Positions 24,265-33,783 of a stretch of DNA of 64,000 bases are shown piece after piece (the stretch's first letter is position 1; each line of letters opens with the position of its first letter). Under the pieces are notes generated by a model, which was not told where the DNA came from, did no database searches, and was given only the letters and a program-made list of their open reading frames with translations. Location of the stretch: the NCBI GenBank assembly GCA_014193115.1, contig BJHQ01000006.1, forward strand, positions 124,001 to 188,000, in the 5' to 3' direction. The stretch comes from Planctomycetota bacterium. Its GTDB lineage: Bacteria; Planctomycetota; UBA11346. A program made the position numbers and the translations under genes.

Positions 24265-24914
24265 GGCCGGCCGAGAATCTCCGGAAGTTCCGCCGGAGTC
24301 GCAGCGACGGCATCGGCGTGTGCGCCTTCTCGCCGTCCGAAACCCCAGGTGCAGAACAACGTGCGGCAGCCGGCGGCCTGACCGGCAATCAGGTCGGTAT
24401 GATGGTCGCCGACCATCCAGCTGGCAGCAGCGGCGCAGCCGAGTGGAACCAGCACGGAATGGATCGCCGCGGGATCGGGCTTTCGGATCGCATCGCCGCC
24501 ATGGGCGAATCCGATCCAGCGGTCGAGACCGGTGGCTGCCAGGATCGCCCTGGTCGGTCCGAGGGGCTTGTTGGTGGCGACACCCAGCAGCCAGCCGGCG
24601 TCCGCCAGGCGCTGGAGCGCCTGGTCGATACCGGCATAGGGAAAGGTCGTCGCCGTGCAGCGTCGATCGTAGTCAGCTCGGAAGGCAGCGAGCGCCTGTT
24701 CACGCAGCGCAGCCGACGCGGGGAGCGACGCGACCTCCGGCGTCGCCCGCTCGATCAGCCGCGCGGCGCCATCGCCGACGAAACTGGTGATGGCGGCATC
24801 GGGCAACGGAGCAAATCCCAACGCGGCCCGACCGGCGTTGGCCGAAGCGGCCAGATCGGTGCGGCTGTCGACCAGGGTGCCATCGAGATCAAGGATGACG
24901 GCAGCACGCATCAT
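24261..24914 (-). CDS. gph: HAD-family phosphatase, phosphoglycolate phosphatase-like
   Basis: A 217-residue HAD hydrolase with a C1 helical cap. Motif I is ILDLDGTLVDS (both Asp present), motif II is GVATNKPLGPTR, the catalytic Lys region is GGDAIRKPDP, and motif IV is WMVGDHHTDLIAGQAAG. The N-terminal insert LAASANAGRAALGF matches Gph and the related GmhB-less subgroup, which removes phosphate from 2-phosphoglycolate formed in DNA repair or by oxygenase reactions. The substrate is inferred. First of three overlapping genes (gph-aat-lipoprotein). Confidence 0.85.
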   Translation of the reverse strand: MMRAAVILDLDGTLVDSRTDLAASANAGRAALGFAPLPDAAITSFVGDGAARLIERATPEVASLPASAALREQALAAFRADYDRRCTATTFPYAGIDQALQRLADAGWLLGVATNKPLGPTRAILAATGLDRWIGFAHGGDAIRKPDPAAIHSVLVPLGCAAAASWMVGDHHTDLIAGQAAGCRTLFCTWGFGRREGAHADAVAATPAELPEILGRP

Positions 24915-24971
24915 GGCAGCTTGGGTTTCGTGCCGCGGCGTCGAGGGCAGATCGCCAGAGCGTGGAAGCCC

Positions 24972-26444
24972 TCACTCTGCGGTTGCCTCGCTCGGCTCCA
25001 TCCCGTCGGCCTCGTCGACCACAGCGATGGCGAGGATGGTCAGATCGTCGCCGGGCTCACCACGGGCATGGATGCGGGCGTCGGCGGCGATGCCGTCGAC
25101 CAGATCCTGCAACGGTTCCTCGGCCCGGGCGAGCAAGGCCCCATACAGGCCGCTTTGGCCAAACTGGGCTTCACGGGCATCGGCCGCCTCGACCAATCCA
25201 TCGGAATACTGCACCACCACGTCGCCAGGCGCGAGTTCGACGGTCTCCGGACGCAGGGTGCGGGCGAAGGTCTCGCCACTGGCGATGCCCACCGCCATGC
25301 CCTTCAATCCGAAACGACGGAGAATCACTTCGGATTCCAGGTTCATGACCAGCGATGGATGGTGGCCGGCCAACACCACCGTGGCGTTCTGATGCACCGG
25401 ATCGACCAGGCTGACGGTCAAGGTGATGAATTGCCCAGGAAGCAAATCCGCTTTGATTTCGTCATTGAATCGCGACAGCAGCCCGACCAGGCCAGTGGCC
25501 GGATCCGCTGCATCGATCTGGCGGACGAACAGCCGGAAGGTCTTCATCGCCCCGGCCACCACCAGGGCCGCCTGCATGCCGTGCCCGGTGACATCACCGA
25601 GGGCGGTCAGCACCGCGCCATCGCCGATCGGGATGGCGAGGTAGAAATCCCCTGAAACACCTTGATGTGCGCTGTTGTGGACGGCCATGGTCAAGCCAGG
25701 CAGCCGCGGCAGTTCGGACAGCTGGTGCTGCTGCACCGACCGGGCCCGGGCGAGGTCGGCAGCCATCGCGCCGCTGCCGAGGGATTCATCGAGCCGTGAG
25801 TCGGTGCTGGGACGATTCCCGGATCCTGTCCCGGGACGATTGGCATGGCCCTCTGACGACGGCTTGGCCGAACCGATGACGCCAAGTGCCTGGCCGCGGG
25901 CGATCAGCACCGACTGCTCCAGCATCGCCCCCCTCGCCTCCGGGCAGGACGCGAGCTGACGCGCCATCTGGCCGATGGTGCGTTCGGTCAGGCGGCCATC
26001 TTCGCGTGCGACGCCGGACACCAGCTGTCCAGTCCACGGGTTGAGCCATTGCTGGCCATCTCGGCTGAAGATGCGCAGGCGTGGTTCCGAAGGCACCAGA
26101 CGAAGCAGGTCGACGTGCCAACGCACTGCCAGCAGCTCGGCCAACGGCAATGCCACGCGATCCTTCCAGTGACCGGTGTCAGTCAGATGTTCTCGAGCCA
26201 CCGCGACCCGATCGGTGATACCGCGAGGCAGGGGAACCGTCTGCCCGGTATAGGGATCGACCCAACGCGATCCATCGAGGGTGACCACGGCGAAAGCGGG
26301 GTCGCTGTCGATGGCGCGCAGAACCTCAGGGACCGGAGGCCGGCGTGGCAGGCGACCGCTGGATGACGGGCGCGAAGGAGCGACGAACCGCGCGGTGGCT
26401 CCGCGCTGGGGTTGGGTGCTGGAGACGGGACGCCTCTGCTGCAA
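24972..26444 (-). CDS. SpoIIE/PP2C-type phosphatase with duplicated N-terminal motif
   Basis: A 490-residue signalling phosphatase. The PP2C domain (about 240-470) has SGDFYLAIPIGDG, LGDVTGHGMQAAL, VQYSDGLVEAADA and GDDLTILAIAVV, so the metal-binding Asp residues are present. Before it lies a module with two similar motifs, DGSRWVDPYTGQ (58-68 region) and DGQQWLNPWTGQ (129-140), about 70 residues apart. The first codon is TTG at 26444, supported by AGGAG 5 nt upstream; no ATG gives a comparable site. Such phosphatases usually act on anti-anti-sigma or similar regulators; none is adjacent. The 5' neighbour on the other side is 370 bp away. Confidence 0.85.
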   Translation of the reverse strand: MQQRRPVSSTQPQRGATARFVAPSRPSSSGRLPRRPPVPEVLRAIDSDPAFAVVTLDGSRWVDPYTGQTVPLPRGITDRVAVAREHLTDTGHWKDRVALPLAELLAVRWHVDLLRLVPSEPRLRIFSRDGQQWLNPWTGQLVSGVAREDGRLTERTIGQMARQLASCPEARGAMLEQSVLIARGQALGVIGSAKPSSEGHANRPGTGSGNRPSTDSRLDESLGSGAMAADLARARSVQQHQLSELPRLPGLTMAVHNSAHQGVSGDFYLAIPIGDGAVLTALGDVTGHGMQAALVVAGAMKTFRLFVRQIDAADPATGLVGLLSRFNDEIKADLLPGQFITLTVSLVDPVHQNATVVLAGHHPSLVMNLESEVILRRFGLKGMAVGIASGETFARTLRPETVELAPGDVVVQYSDGLVEAADAREAQFGQSGLYGALLARAEEPLQDLVDGIAADARIHARGEPGDDLTILAIAVVDEADGMEPSEATAE

Positions 26445-26811
26445 GTCGACTCCTGGCTATTGGTGAGTCTGTACGGTGATCAGCACCACGGTCAATCGAC
26501 CCGACCTGCCGCAGCACACAGCGTTGTGACGGCGCAAGCGTGAACAAACCAAGGGCAATCGGTCGCCGAAGGCGATCGCTGATCGCGCTCAACGGCTGGA
26601 CATTCCGCTCTGCAGGGAGTGAGCATCGCCACAACCGCCTTCCTATCTGTCCGCCATCGGGAGGCAGTCTACAACCCAGCATCGGGCAGGCGCAATGACC
26701 AACGGACCCATGCCGGTTCTGGCCAGCCGACCACGACTGGGCACAGCCCGTCACGCCAGGGCCAGACCCGCCAGCCGCGCTGGCTCAGCCGCTCGGTGAA
26801 GCGGGTACAGG
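26445..26811. other. Gene-free stretch
   Basis: 367 bp between the phosphatase and the thioesterase. The open frames in it have no homology features. No RNA gene, clear promoter or strong hairpin was recognised; it must hold the phosphatase promoter near its left end. Confidence 0.5.
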
Positions 26812-27225
26812 CTACAGGGCTGAGATGATGGACGGGGGCAGCCGGATCGGGCGGCCGCCACGGTCGGTGGCAGCGACCACCACCGTGCCTTCAGCGCACA
26901 GCGCGCCATCGCGTTCGATCCGGCTGTGAAAAGCCAATCGGCTGGGACCGAGACGTTCCGTGCGCGACGTGATCACCGCCTGATCGTCAAAACGCAGGGA
27001 AGCGCGATATCGCAGGGTCAGCTCGACCACCGGCAGGAGCACCCCGCCTGCCTCCAAGTCGCGATACGATGAGCCGTTCCGGCGCAGCCACTCGATACGG
27101 GCTTCTTCGAGCCAGACGACGAAGGCGCTGTGGTGGGCGATCCCCATCTGATCGGTCTCAGCGTAGCGGACCCGGATGCGGTGCATTCCCGCCGCAAGCA
27201 CCGGGTGCTGGCCTTCCTCCGTCAT
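26812..27225 (-). CDS. YbgC/4-hydroxybenzoyl-CoA thioesterase-like hotdog protein
   Basis: A 137-residue acyl-CoA thioesterase. The hotdog signature is RIRVRYAETDQMGIAHHSAFVVWLEEARIEWLR, with the catalytic Asp in YAETDQMG and the paired His. The start ATG 27225 overlaps the nuoN stop as ATGA, giving MTEEGQHPVL. YbgC in E. coli sits in the Tol-Pal operon; here it is the last gene after nuoN, so this location is unusual. The substrate is probably a short- or medium-chain acyl-CoA. Confidence 0.88.
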   Translation of the reverse strand: MTEEGQHPVLAAGMHRIRVRYAETDQMGIAHHSAFVVWLEEARIEWLRRNGSSYRDLEAGGVLLPVVELTLRYRASLRFDDQAVITSRTERLGPSRLAFHSRIERDGALCAEGTVVVAATDRGGRPIRLPPSIISAL

Positions 27226-28736
27226 GGGCTGACGGCGGCGACTTTCGGATTGCCGGGCATCTGCCCAGGCACCAGCCAGCCCGGCCAGCACAGGGCGAAG
27301 ATCGCCAAGGCTGCAACCGCCAGCGCGGCCACGGCCAGGGCCGAGCGCGCCGGAGCCGGTTCACGCTTGGATTCGGAACCCCACAGGGTTGCGAGCAGCC
27401 CCAGGTAATATGCTGCGCCGATCAGGGCCATGACCATCGCCAGGATCGCGATCACCAACCAGCCCTTGGCGACCAGATCGCTCAGGATCAGGAACTTACC
27501 GATGAAGCCGATGGTGATCGGCAAACCAGCGGTGCTGGCCAGGAAAACGGTGAGGACCAGACCGGTGAACGGATCCCGCCGGCACTGTCCTGCCAGGTGG
27601 TCCAGATCGTCATGACGGTCGTCGTGATCCGCCAGCCAGGCCAGGGCGGTCAAGGTTCCAGCCGTGGCGATGGCGTAGGCCACCAGGTAGACCCACAGGC
27701 TGCCCAGGCTGACCACCGAACCGGCGGCCGGCAGGGCCAGCGCGAGCAGCAGATAACCGGCATTGGCCACCGAGCTGTACGCGATCAACCGGCGGGCGCT
27801 GCGCTGGCCGAGGCCGCTGAAATGGCCGACCCACAAGCTGAGCACCGCCAGCACCAGCACGATCTGCTGGAGCACCGACAGCCAGCCGGGAAGGACGGTC
27901 AGTTCGATACCGCGATCAAGGAACAGCACTTGGTCGGCAGGGACACCCCCGCCATTGGCGACAACGATCAGCGCAAGCCATTGGGCGCCGATCGCCGCGA
28001 AGCCGCCGACCTTGATCACCGCGCCCATGAAACCGGTGATCGCCACCGGCGCGCCGGTATAGGCATCCGGCGACCAGAAGTGGAAGGGGAACGCTCCAAC
28101 CTTGAAGAGCAGGGCGACCAGGATCAGCGCCTGGCCGAAGAACCACAGGCCCAGGCTGCCGCTCTGCACGGCGGCTCCAACATGCGTGCTGCCAGTGGCG
28201 CCATAGGTCATCGCCACGCCATAGAGCAGCACCGCGCTGAACACCGAACCCATCACGAAATATTTATAGAGGCCCTCACCGGATTCGGCGTGCTGGCGGC
28301 GCAGCCCGACCAGGGCATAAACCGCCAGCGAGGCCAGTTCGACCCCAACGAACAGGGCCAGCCAGTCGGTGGCCATGACCATCAGCTGGGCGCCACAGGC
28401 GGCAAACAGCAGCAGTGCATGGGGCTCGCCGCCGGGGAAGGCATCGCGGCGCAGACTGGCCTGCAAACCACCCAAGGCGATCAAGGTCGCCCCGAGAATG
28501 CCGCCGCACAGCCACACCCGGGCCGAGTCCATCGCATACAGGCCATGGACATGGCCGGTATCGACGGCGAACAGCGCGATGATCGCGGCGAGCACAGCGA
28601 TCGCCGCTGTCCAAGGCAACCAGTCATGCTTGCGCTCTGCGGCCAGGAAGGGCTCCGCCGCCAAGGTCGCCAGACCCCCGGTCAGGGTCAGGGCCACCGG
28701 CAGCAGCAACGGGAACAACGATACGCTGGTGGTCAT
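27222..28736 (-). CDS. nuoN: NADH-quinone oxidoreductase subunit N
   Basis: One of three antiporter-like proton-pumping subunits of complex I. The 504-residue protein has about 14 membrane segments. Recognisable blocks are LASLAVYALVGLRRQ, YFVMGSVFSAVLLYGVAMTYGATGST, LFKVGAFPFHFWSPDAYTGAP and RLIAYSSVANAGYLLLAL. The Lys of FKVGAFPFHFW is the expected central pumping residue. It starts 3 bp after nuoM and overlaps the thioesterase start. A His/Asp-rich loop (DHDDRHDDLDH) is present between late helices. Confidence 0.96.
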   Translation of the reverse strand: MTTSVSLFPLLLPVALTLTGGLATLAAEPFLAAERKHDWLPWTAAIAVLAAIIALFAVDTGHVHGLYAMDSARVWLCGGILGATLIALGGLQASLRRDAFPGGEPHALLLFAACGAQLMVMATDWLALFVGVELASLAVYALVGLRRQHAESGEGLYKYFVMGSVFSAVLLYGVAMTYGATGSTHVGAAVQSGSLGLWFFGQALILVALLFKVGAFPFHFWSPDAYTGAPVAITGFMGAVIKVGGFAAIGAQWLALIVVANGGGVPADQVLFLDRGIELTVLPGWLSVLQQIVLVLAVLSLWVGHFSGLGQRSARRLIAYSSVANAGYLLLALALPAAGSVVSLGSLWVYLVAYAIATAGTLTALAWLADHDDRHDDLDHLAGQCRRDPFTGLVLTVFLASTAGLPITIGFIGKFLILSDLVAKGWLVIAILAMVMALIGAAYYLGLLATLWGSESKREPAPARSALAVAALAVAALAIFALCWPGWLVPGQMPGNPKVAAVSP

Positions 28737-28739
28737 GGA

Positions 28740-30269
28740 TCAGTGGCTCTCGGCGGCGGGCGCGGGCGCGGCCGGCGCTTGGGGAATCGGAGCCGCGGGC
28801 TTGCGGGCAGCGGCTGCTTCCCGGGCTGGACGGGCCAAAGCATCGCAGGTGGCACCAGCAGTGCGGGTGATCACGCCAGGAAATAGTCCGAAGGCGAAGG
28901 CTCCGAAGAGCAGTGGCAGGACCGCCAAAGCGACAGCTGGGCTGATCTCCGTGACCGGTTCGGACGACGCATGAACCCGTCCATAGAACCAGCGCTGGAT
29001 CAAGGTCAGCAGATAGACCACTCCGAGGATCACCGACAAGCCGGCGATGGCTGCAATCCACGGATCGGATTTCCACATGCCGAGCAGGAGCGCGAATTCA
29101 CCGACGAAGTTGGCGGTTCCGGGCAGAGCGGCGCTGGCCAAGGCTGCGATCACGAACAGCACCGCGAGCAGCGGCGCTCGGCTCGACAGTCCGCCGAAAT
29201 CATCGACGCCATAGGTTCCGGACTTCGCCTCGACCCAGCCCACCAGCAGGAACAGCGCCCCGACCGACAGGCCATGGGCGACCATCTGCACTGCCGTGCC
29301 ATGCATGGCGTCGGTCTGGAAGGTGAACACACCGACCATCACCAGGGACAGGTGCGACAGCGAGGAATACGCCAGCATACGCTTGGCGTCGTCCTGGGCG
29401 ATGGCGACCAGGGCACCGCCGACCGTGCCGATCAGGCCGAGGACGATGAAGGTATTGGCGTGCTCTGCCGACAGCACCGGGAACAGCGGCAGGACAAAGC
29501 GCAGAAAACCATAGATGCCGAGCTTGGCCATCGCTCCGGCGAGCAGGGCGACGGCGGGTCCGGGGGTCTCGGCATAGGTCCGGGCCTGCCAGCCATGGAG
29601 CGGGATCAGCGGGACTTTCACCGCGAAGGCGAGCACAAACGCCAGGAACAGCCAGCCCTGCTGGTCCGCAGGCAGCTTGGCGATGAACGCCGGCAGCGCC
29701 GCCAGTTCGACCGTACCAGCCTGGGCCGCCAACCACCAGATCGCGAGCAGCAGCGGGATGCTGCCGGCCATGGTGTACAGCACGAACCACAGCGCGGCGC
29801 TCAGCCGATCATGGCCACCGAACAGCCAGATCAGCACCGCCATCGGGATCAGCATGCCCTCGAAGCACATGTAGAAGACCACGAGATCCCGTGAGAACAG
29901 GGCGCCGAGCATCAGCGCCTCCATGGCCAAGACAGCGGTCACGAAGGCGCCCATGCGTTCGCCCACCGTGGCCCGGGCACCGAGAATCGCCGCCGGAGTC
30001 AGCCAGAGAACCAGCTGGGCAAGCCAGGCGCTGAGCCCATCGCTGGCCAGGGACAGATGCACCGTCGCACCGGTGCCGATCAGCGGGAACCATGGCAGGC
30101 TGAGCGCAGGATAGGCGTTCCACAGCAGTGGAAGACCAAGCGCGGCGACCAGCAGGGACAGGAAGAATCCAAGGCGATGATCCGCCGCCGACTGCTGCGG
30201 TGATGACACCGCGGCAATCAGAGACGCCAGGGCCGGGGCGACGAGCAGGACTAGGAGGGCGTACTGCAT
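28740..30269 (-). CDS. nuoM: NADH-quinone oxidoreductase subunit M
   Basis: Antiporter-like proton-pumping subunit in the membrane arm of complex I, 509 residues. Motifs are FEGMLIPMAVLIWLFGG (conserved Glu), FAVKVPLIPLHGWQARTYAETP (Lys), LAGAMAKLGIYGFLRF and RMLAYSSLSHLSLVMVGVF. It ends with a Pro/Ala-rich tail that is not part of the usual fold. Spacing is 4 bp to nuoL and 3 bp to nuoN. Confidence 0.97.
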   Translation of the reverse strand: MQYALLVLLVAPALASLIAAVSSPQQSAADHRLGFFLSLLVAALGLPLLWNAYPALSLPWFPLIGTGATVHLSLASDGLSAWLAQLVLWLTPAAILGARATVGERMGAFVTAVLAMEALMLGALFSRDLVVFYMCFEGMLIPMAVLIWLFGGHDRLSAALWFVLYTMAGSIPLLLAIWWLAAQAGTVELAALPAFIAKLPADQQGWLFLAFVLAFAVKVPLIPLHGWQARTYAETPGPAVALLAGAMAKLGIYGFLRFVLPLFPVLSAEHANTFIVLGLIGTVGGALVAIAQDDAKRMLAYSSLSHLSLVMVGVFTFQTDAMHGTAVQMVAHGLSVGALFLLVGWVEAKSGTYGVDDFGGLSSRAPLLAVLFVIAALASAALPGTANFVGEFALLLGMWKSDPWIAAIAGLSVILGVVYLLTLIQRWFYGRVHASSEPVTEISPAVALAVLPLLFGAFAFGLFPGVITRTAGATCDALARPAREAAAARKPAAPIPQAPAAPAPAAESH

Positions 30270-30273
30270 CGGG

Positions 30274-32313
30274 TCAGGGCTTCGGGATATTGGCGGCGAC
30301 GATGATCAGGATGGCCACCAGGCCGGCGATGCTGAGGGCGAGCTGCATGCGCAGCCGCGGACGCTGCATCGCGGCATAGCCGTCTCCCACGTACCGGGCG
30401 GCATTGGCCACCAGCTGGGTCAGGCCCGCGATCACCAGCAGTTCGACCAGCCAGTAACCGGCCAGGCCGAGGATCTTGGTCGGCAGCACAACGACGGCGT
30501 CGTAGAGCCGGTCGAAGCCGTAGGTCCAGGCGCCACCGAACCCGGTCGGCGCGGTGCTGGTACCAGCCTCGGGCTTGGCTGTTCCGTAGCCTTTGGACCA
30601 CACCACGACAGCGAGTGCTGCGCCGATGACGGCAGCGACGGTTCCGGCCAACGCCATAGACCAAGCCAGGGTCAGGTGCCCAGCGTCAGCATGACCATGG
30701 GCGACGGCCTCATGCCCGCCTGGGGGGGCCGGGATAGGCGCGAACGCCGCCTGAGCCTTACCCACCACAGGCGCCAGGTATTGGGCAAACCAATCGGTGT
30801 GGCAGCCATAGGCGGCCGGCAGGCCCATCCACAGCAACCCGGCGCCGATGCTGCCCACAGCCAGAATCACCAGCGGGATGGCCATGGTCGCGGGCACCGC
30901 CTGGATGTGGTTCCTGGTCTCGTCATCGACCTGAGTCGGAGCGGTGAAGGCCAGGACCATCATCCGGGTCATGTAATAGGCAGTGATGCCAGCGGTGACC
31001 ACGGCGACCACACCGATGGCGATTCCGAGCCCGCCCGAAGCGAACAGCGATTCGAGGATCAGATCCTTCGACCAGAAACCGCTGAACGGCGCGATGCCGA
31101 GGATCGCCAGCCATCCAGCACCCATGATCAATCCGGTGAACGGCATCAGCCGGGCCAGGCCGCCCATCCGGCGCAGATCCTGTTCGTGGTGCAGGCCGTG
31201 GATCACCGCACCGGCACCAAGGAACAGCGTCGCTTTGAAGAAGGCGTGGGTGAAGACGTGGAACAGGGCGACATCGAAGCGCCCCGCCCCGCAGGCCATG
31301 AACATGAAGCCGAGCTGGGACACCGTGGAATAGGCCAGGGCTTTCTTGATGTCGTGCTGGAAGCAGCCGGCGATGGCGCCCCACACCGCGGTAATGCAAC
31401 CAACCACCATCACCCATTGCAGGGCATTGAGGCCGAGCACCGGCAGCGTCGCATCGACGAACAGATCGCTCAGCCGAGCGATCAGGAACACACCGGCGGT
31501 AACCATGGTCGCGGCGTGGATCAGCGCCGACACCGGCGTCGGACCGGCCATGGCGTCGGGTAGCCAGGTAACCAGCGGAATCTGGGCGCTTTTCCCGGTG
31601 CAGCCGAAGAACAGCAGCAGCGCGGCGGCAGCGATCAATCCGCTTTGGCCAGCGAGCGCCGTCGCATCACGTTGCTGGAAGAATCCGGCGATCCGTTCAT
31701 AGTCGAGGCTGCCGACCACCGCCAGGAGCGCGAACATGCCGAGCAGGAAACCAAGGTCGCCGACCCGATTGACCACGAACGCCTTGCGCGCGGCATCATT
31801 ATAGTCGTCGTTGCGGTGCCAGAAGCCGACCAGCAGGTACGAGCACAGGCCGACGCCTTCCCAACCGAGAAAAGTCATGGGCAGGCTGCCCCCGATCACC
31901 AGCACGATCATCGAGAACAGGAACAGGTTGAGATAGCTCATGAACCGGGCGAAGCCGCGGTCCTCGCCCATGTAGCCCACGGAATACAGGGTGATCAACG
32001 TGCCGATGCCGGTGACGAAGAGCAGCATCAGGCTCGACAGCCGATCGAACAGCAGACTGGCGTTCAGATGCAGCGAACCGAAATCGAGCCAGGTCCACAG
32101 GTGCTGACTGATCGGATAGTCAGGATGCTTGGCCAACTCCACCGACGCAGCGATGGTCAGGAAGAAGGACAGCGCCGGCATGAGCACGGCGATGGTGGCG
32201 ACCAGACCACGGTTCGGTCCGTGGGCGTCTTTGGCGCCAGCCAAGGCCAGACCACCGGTAATGGCGGCGCCGAGCAGAGGCAGGACAGGGATCAACCAGA
32301 GGACAGAATCCAC
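30274..32313 (-). CDS. nuoL: NADH-quinone oxidoreductase subunit L
   Basis: Largest antiporter-like subunit, 679 residues, with the long lateral helix near its C-terminus. Motifs include LFDRLSSLMLLFVTGIGTLITLYSVGYM, TFLGWEGVGLCSYLLVGFW, FFGCTGKSAQIPLVTWLPDAMAGPTPVSALIHAATMVTAG and KKALAYSTVSQLGFMF. A His-rich insertion (PPGGHEAVAHGHADAGH) lies before the last helices. It starts 4 bp after the stop of nuoK. Confidence 0.97.
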   Translation of the reverse strand: MDSVLWLIPVLPLLGAAITGGLALAGAKDAHGPNRGLVATIAVLMPALSFFLTIAASVELAKHPDYPISQHLWTWLDFGSLHLNASLLFDRLSSLMLLFVTGIGTLITLYSVGYMGEDRGFARFMSYLNLFLFSMIVLVIGGSLPMTFLGWEGVGLCSYLLVGFWHRNDDYNDAARKAFVVNRVGDLGFLLGMFALLAVVGSLDYERIAGFFQQRDATALAGQSGLIAAAALLLFFGCTGKSAQIPLVTWLPDAMAGPTPVSALIHAATMVTAGVFLIARLSDLFVDATLPVLGLNALQWVMVVGCITAVWGAIAGCFQHDIKKALAYSTVSQLGFMFMACGAGRFDVALFHVFTHAFFKATLFLGAGAVIHGLHHEQDLRRMGGLARLMPFTGLIMGAGWLAILGIAPFSGFWSKDLILESLFASGGLGIAIGVVAVVTAGITAYYMTRMMVLAFTAPTQVDDETRNHIQAVPATMAIPLVILAVGSIGAGLLWMGLPAAYGCHTDWFAQYLAPVVGKAQAAFAPIPAPPGGHEAVAHGHADAGHLTLAWSMALAGTVAAVIGAALAVVVWSKGYGTAKPEAGTSTAPTGFGGAWTYGFDRLYDAVVVLPTKILGLAGYWLVELLVIAGLTQLVANAARYVGDGYAAMQRPRLRMQLALSIAGLVAILIIVAANIPKP

Positions 32314-32317
32314 CGAC

Positions 32318-32641
32318 TCACTCCTTCATCGACGCGTAGGCGTCGGAATCGACGGAATCACGCTGACGGAAGATGCAGATGACCATGGCCAGACCGACGC
32401 AGGCCTCGGCCGCAGCGATGGCGATGGTGAACAGCGGCACGATCTGACCGGTCAGGCTGGCCGTGCCGACGTGCATGCGCGCGAAGGCCAAAAAGCTGAG
32501 GTTCACTGCATTCAGCATGAGTTCGATGCCCATCAGGGCGACGAACAGATTGCGCCGGCTGAGCACTGCGGCCAGACCGATGGCGAACAGGATCGCCGCC
32601 ACGCCCTGGTAGTGGATCGGATCAATGACCATGGGCGGCAT
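32318..32641 (-). CDS. nuoK: NADH-quinone oxidoreductase subunit K
   Basis: Small membrane subunit (107 residues, three helices) forming part of the quinone-proximal proton path. AILFAIGLAAVLSRRNLFVALMGIELMLNAVNL carries the conserved Glu of MGIELMLN, and a second conserved Glu is in AAAEACVGLAM. The start at 32641 overlaps nuoJ by 20 bp; ATG 32632 (MVIDPIHY) is closer to the family start. Confidence 0.95.
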   Translation of the reverse strand: MPPMVIDPIHYQGVAAILFAIGLAAVLSRRNLFVALMGIELMLNAVNLSFLAFARMHVGTASLTGQIVPLFTIAIAAAEACVGLAMVICIFRQRDSVDSDAYASMKE

Positions 32642-33206
32642 CCTCGGTCTTGGTCACAGAGGGTTCCCCGGCCAAGCTGCGCTTGGCGAGCAGCACGGCT
32701 GCGACGATCGCCACCAGCAGCAGCACGCCGATCAGTTCGAACAGCAGATAATACCCTGGGCCGGCAGCGGTCGTATCGAACAGCCGCGGCGCAAGATTCG
32801 CGACCGAACCTTCGAGCGCTCCGCCTTGGGCCGGCCCGTGCAGGGCGTTCGCGCCGGCCAGCACATTCACTGAGACGCTGGCGACACCGAGCGGCAGCAG
32901 CAAACCGGCGATGCTGAGCAGGTCAAAGCGCGGGGTGTGGTCGTCGCGGGCCTGGTTCAGCACCATCAGCACGAAGACCATCAGCACCATGATCGCCCCG
33001 GCATACACCAGGACTTGCAGCACCGCGACATAGGGGCTGCCGAGCAGCGCATACAGCCCGGCCATGGCCAGCAGCACGCCGATCAGGCACACCGCACCGT
33101 GGAGCGGATGTCGGGTGGTCAGCACCCCGAGGGCGCAGCACACCGCGACCAGGGAAAAAGCCCAGAAATAGAGCGGGCCGATGATGGCGTCGAGGGAACC
33201 CAGCAT
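32622..33206 (-). CDS. nuoJ: NADH-quinone oxidoreductase subunit J
   Basis: Membrane subunit of 194 residues with five helices. LLGSPYVAVLQVLVYAGAIMVLMVFVLMVLN holds the family core, including the pi-bulge helix with QVLVYAGAIMVL. The ATG at 33206 starts one base after the nuoI stop (TGACATG); an upstream in-frame start inside nuoI would be non-conserved. It overlaps nuoK by 20 bp. Confidence 0.95.
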   Translation of the reverse strand: MLGSLDAIIGPLYFWAFSLVAVCCALGVLTTRHPLHGAVCLIGVLLAMAGLYALLGSPYVAVLQVLVYAGAIMVLMVFVLMVLNQARDDHTPRFDLLSIAGLLLPLGVASVSVNVLAGANALHGPAQGGALEGSVANLAPRLFDTTAAGPGYYLLFELIGVLLLVAIVAAVLLAKRSLAGEPSVTKTEDAAHGH

Positions 33207-33207
33207 G

Positions 33208-33783
33208 TCAGTGGTCCGATCCCGATTGCAGCCGGGCGAGGGCATCAGCGTGACGCGCCCCGCCTGGCGCCGACTGGCTGGTGAGGTCGTCCACCGGATA
33301 GTCCTTGGGATCCCAGTCCATCAGTTTGGTCTTGTCGATCACGAAATCGGCGCGGTTGTCATGGACCATGACGCCGAGCTTGGTGTCCATGCGGATCGCG
33401 TCGCACGGGCAGGCCTCGACGCAATAGCCGCAGAACACGCAGAGCAGCAGGTCGATCTCGAATTTGACCGGACGTTTCTCGATGTGGCGATCAGGGCTGG
33501 TCTCAGCAACGATGTTGATGCACCGCGCCGGGCAGGCGGTGGAGCACATGTAGCAGGCCACGCAACGCGGAGAGCCATCGGCGCGCTTCATCAGCCGATG
33601 CCTGGCCCGGTAGTCCCGAGGCAGCTCGGGTTTTTCCTCGGGATAGTTCACCGTCGGGAAATGGGCGGGATCAGTCAGGCCTTTGCGGGCGTGGCCTAAA
33701 GTCGTCGCCAGACCTTTGAAGATCTCAATGAAATAGATGCGCTCCCAGAAGTTCAGCTCGGGGCGGGGGACGACCTTGGCCAT
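33208..33783 (-). CDS. nuoI: NADH-quinone oxidoreductase subunit I (ferredoxin-like)
   Basis: Peripheral subunit of 191 residues carrying two 4Fe-4S clusters (N6a, N6b) that pass electrons toward the quinone. The cluster motifs are CVACYMCSTACP and CVFCGYCVEACP with all eight cysteines. The N-terminus FWERIYFIEIFKGLATTLGH is the membrane-contact helix. The start ATG 33783 shares one base with the nuoH TAA (TAATG), showing tight coupling. Confidence 0.97.
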   Translation of the reverse strand: MAKVVPRPELNFWERIYFIEIFKGLATTLGHARKGLTDPAHFPTVNYPEEKPELPRDYRARHRLMKRADGSPRCVACYMCSTACPARCINIVAETSPDRHIEKRPVKFEIDLLLCVFCGYCVEACPCDAIRMDTKLGVMVHDNRADFVIDKTKLMDWDPKDYPVDDLTSQSAPGGARHADALARLQSGSDH

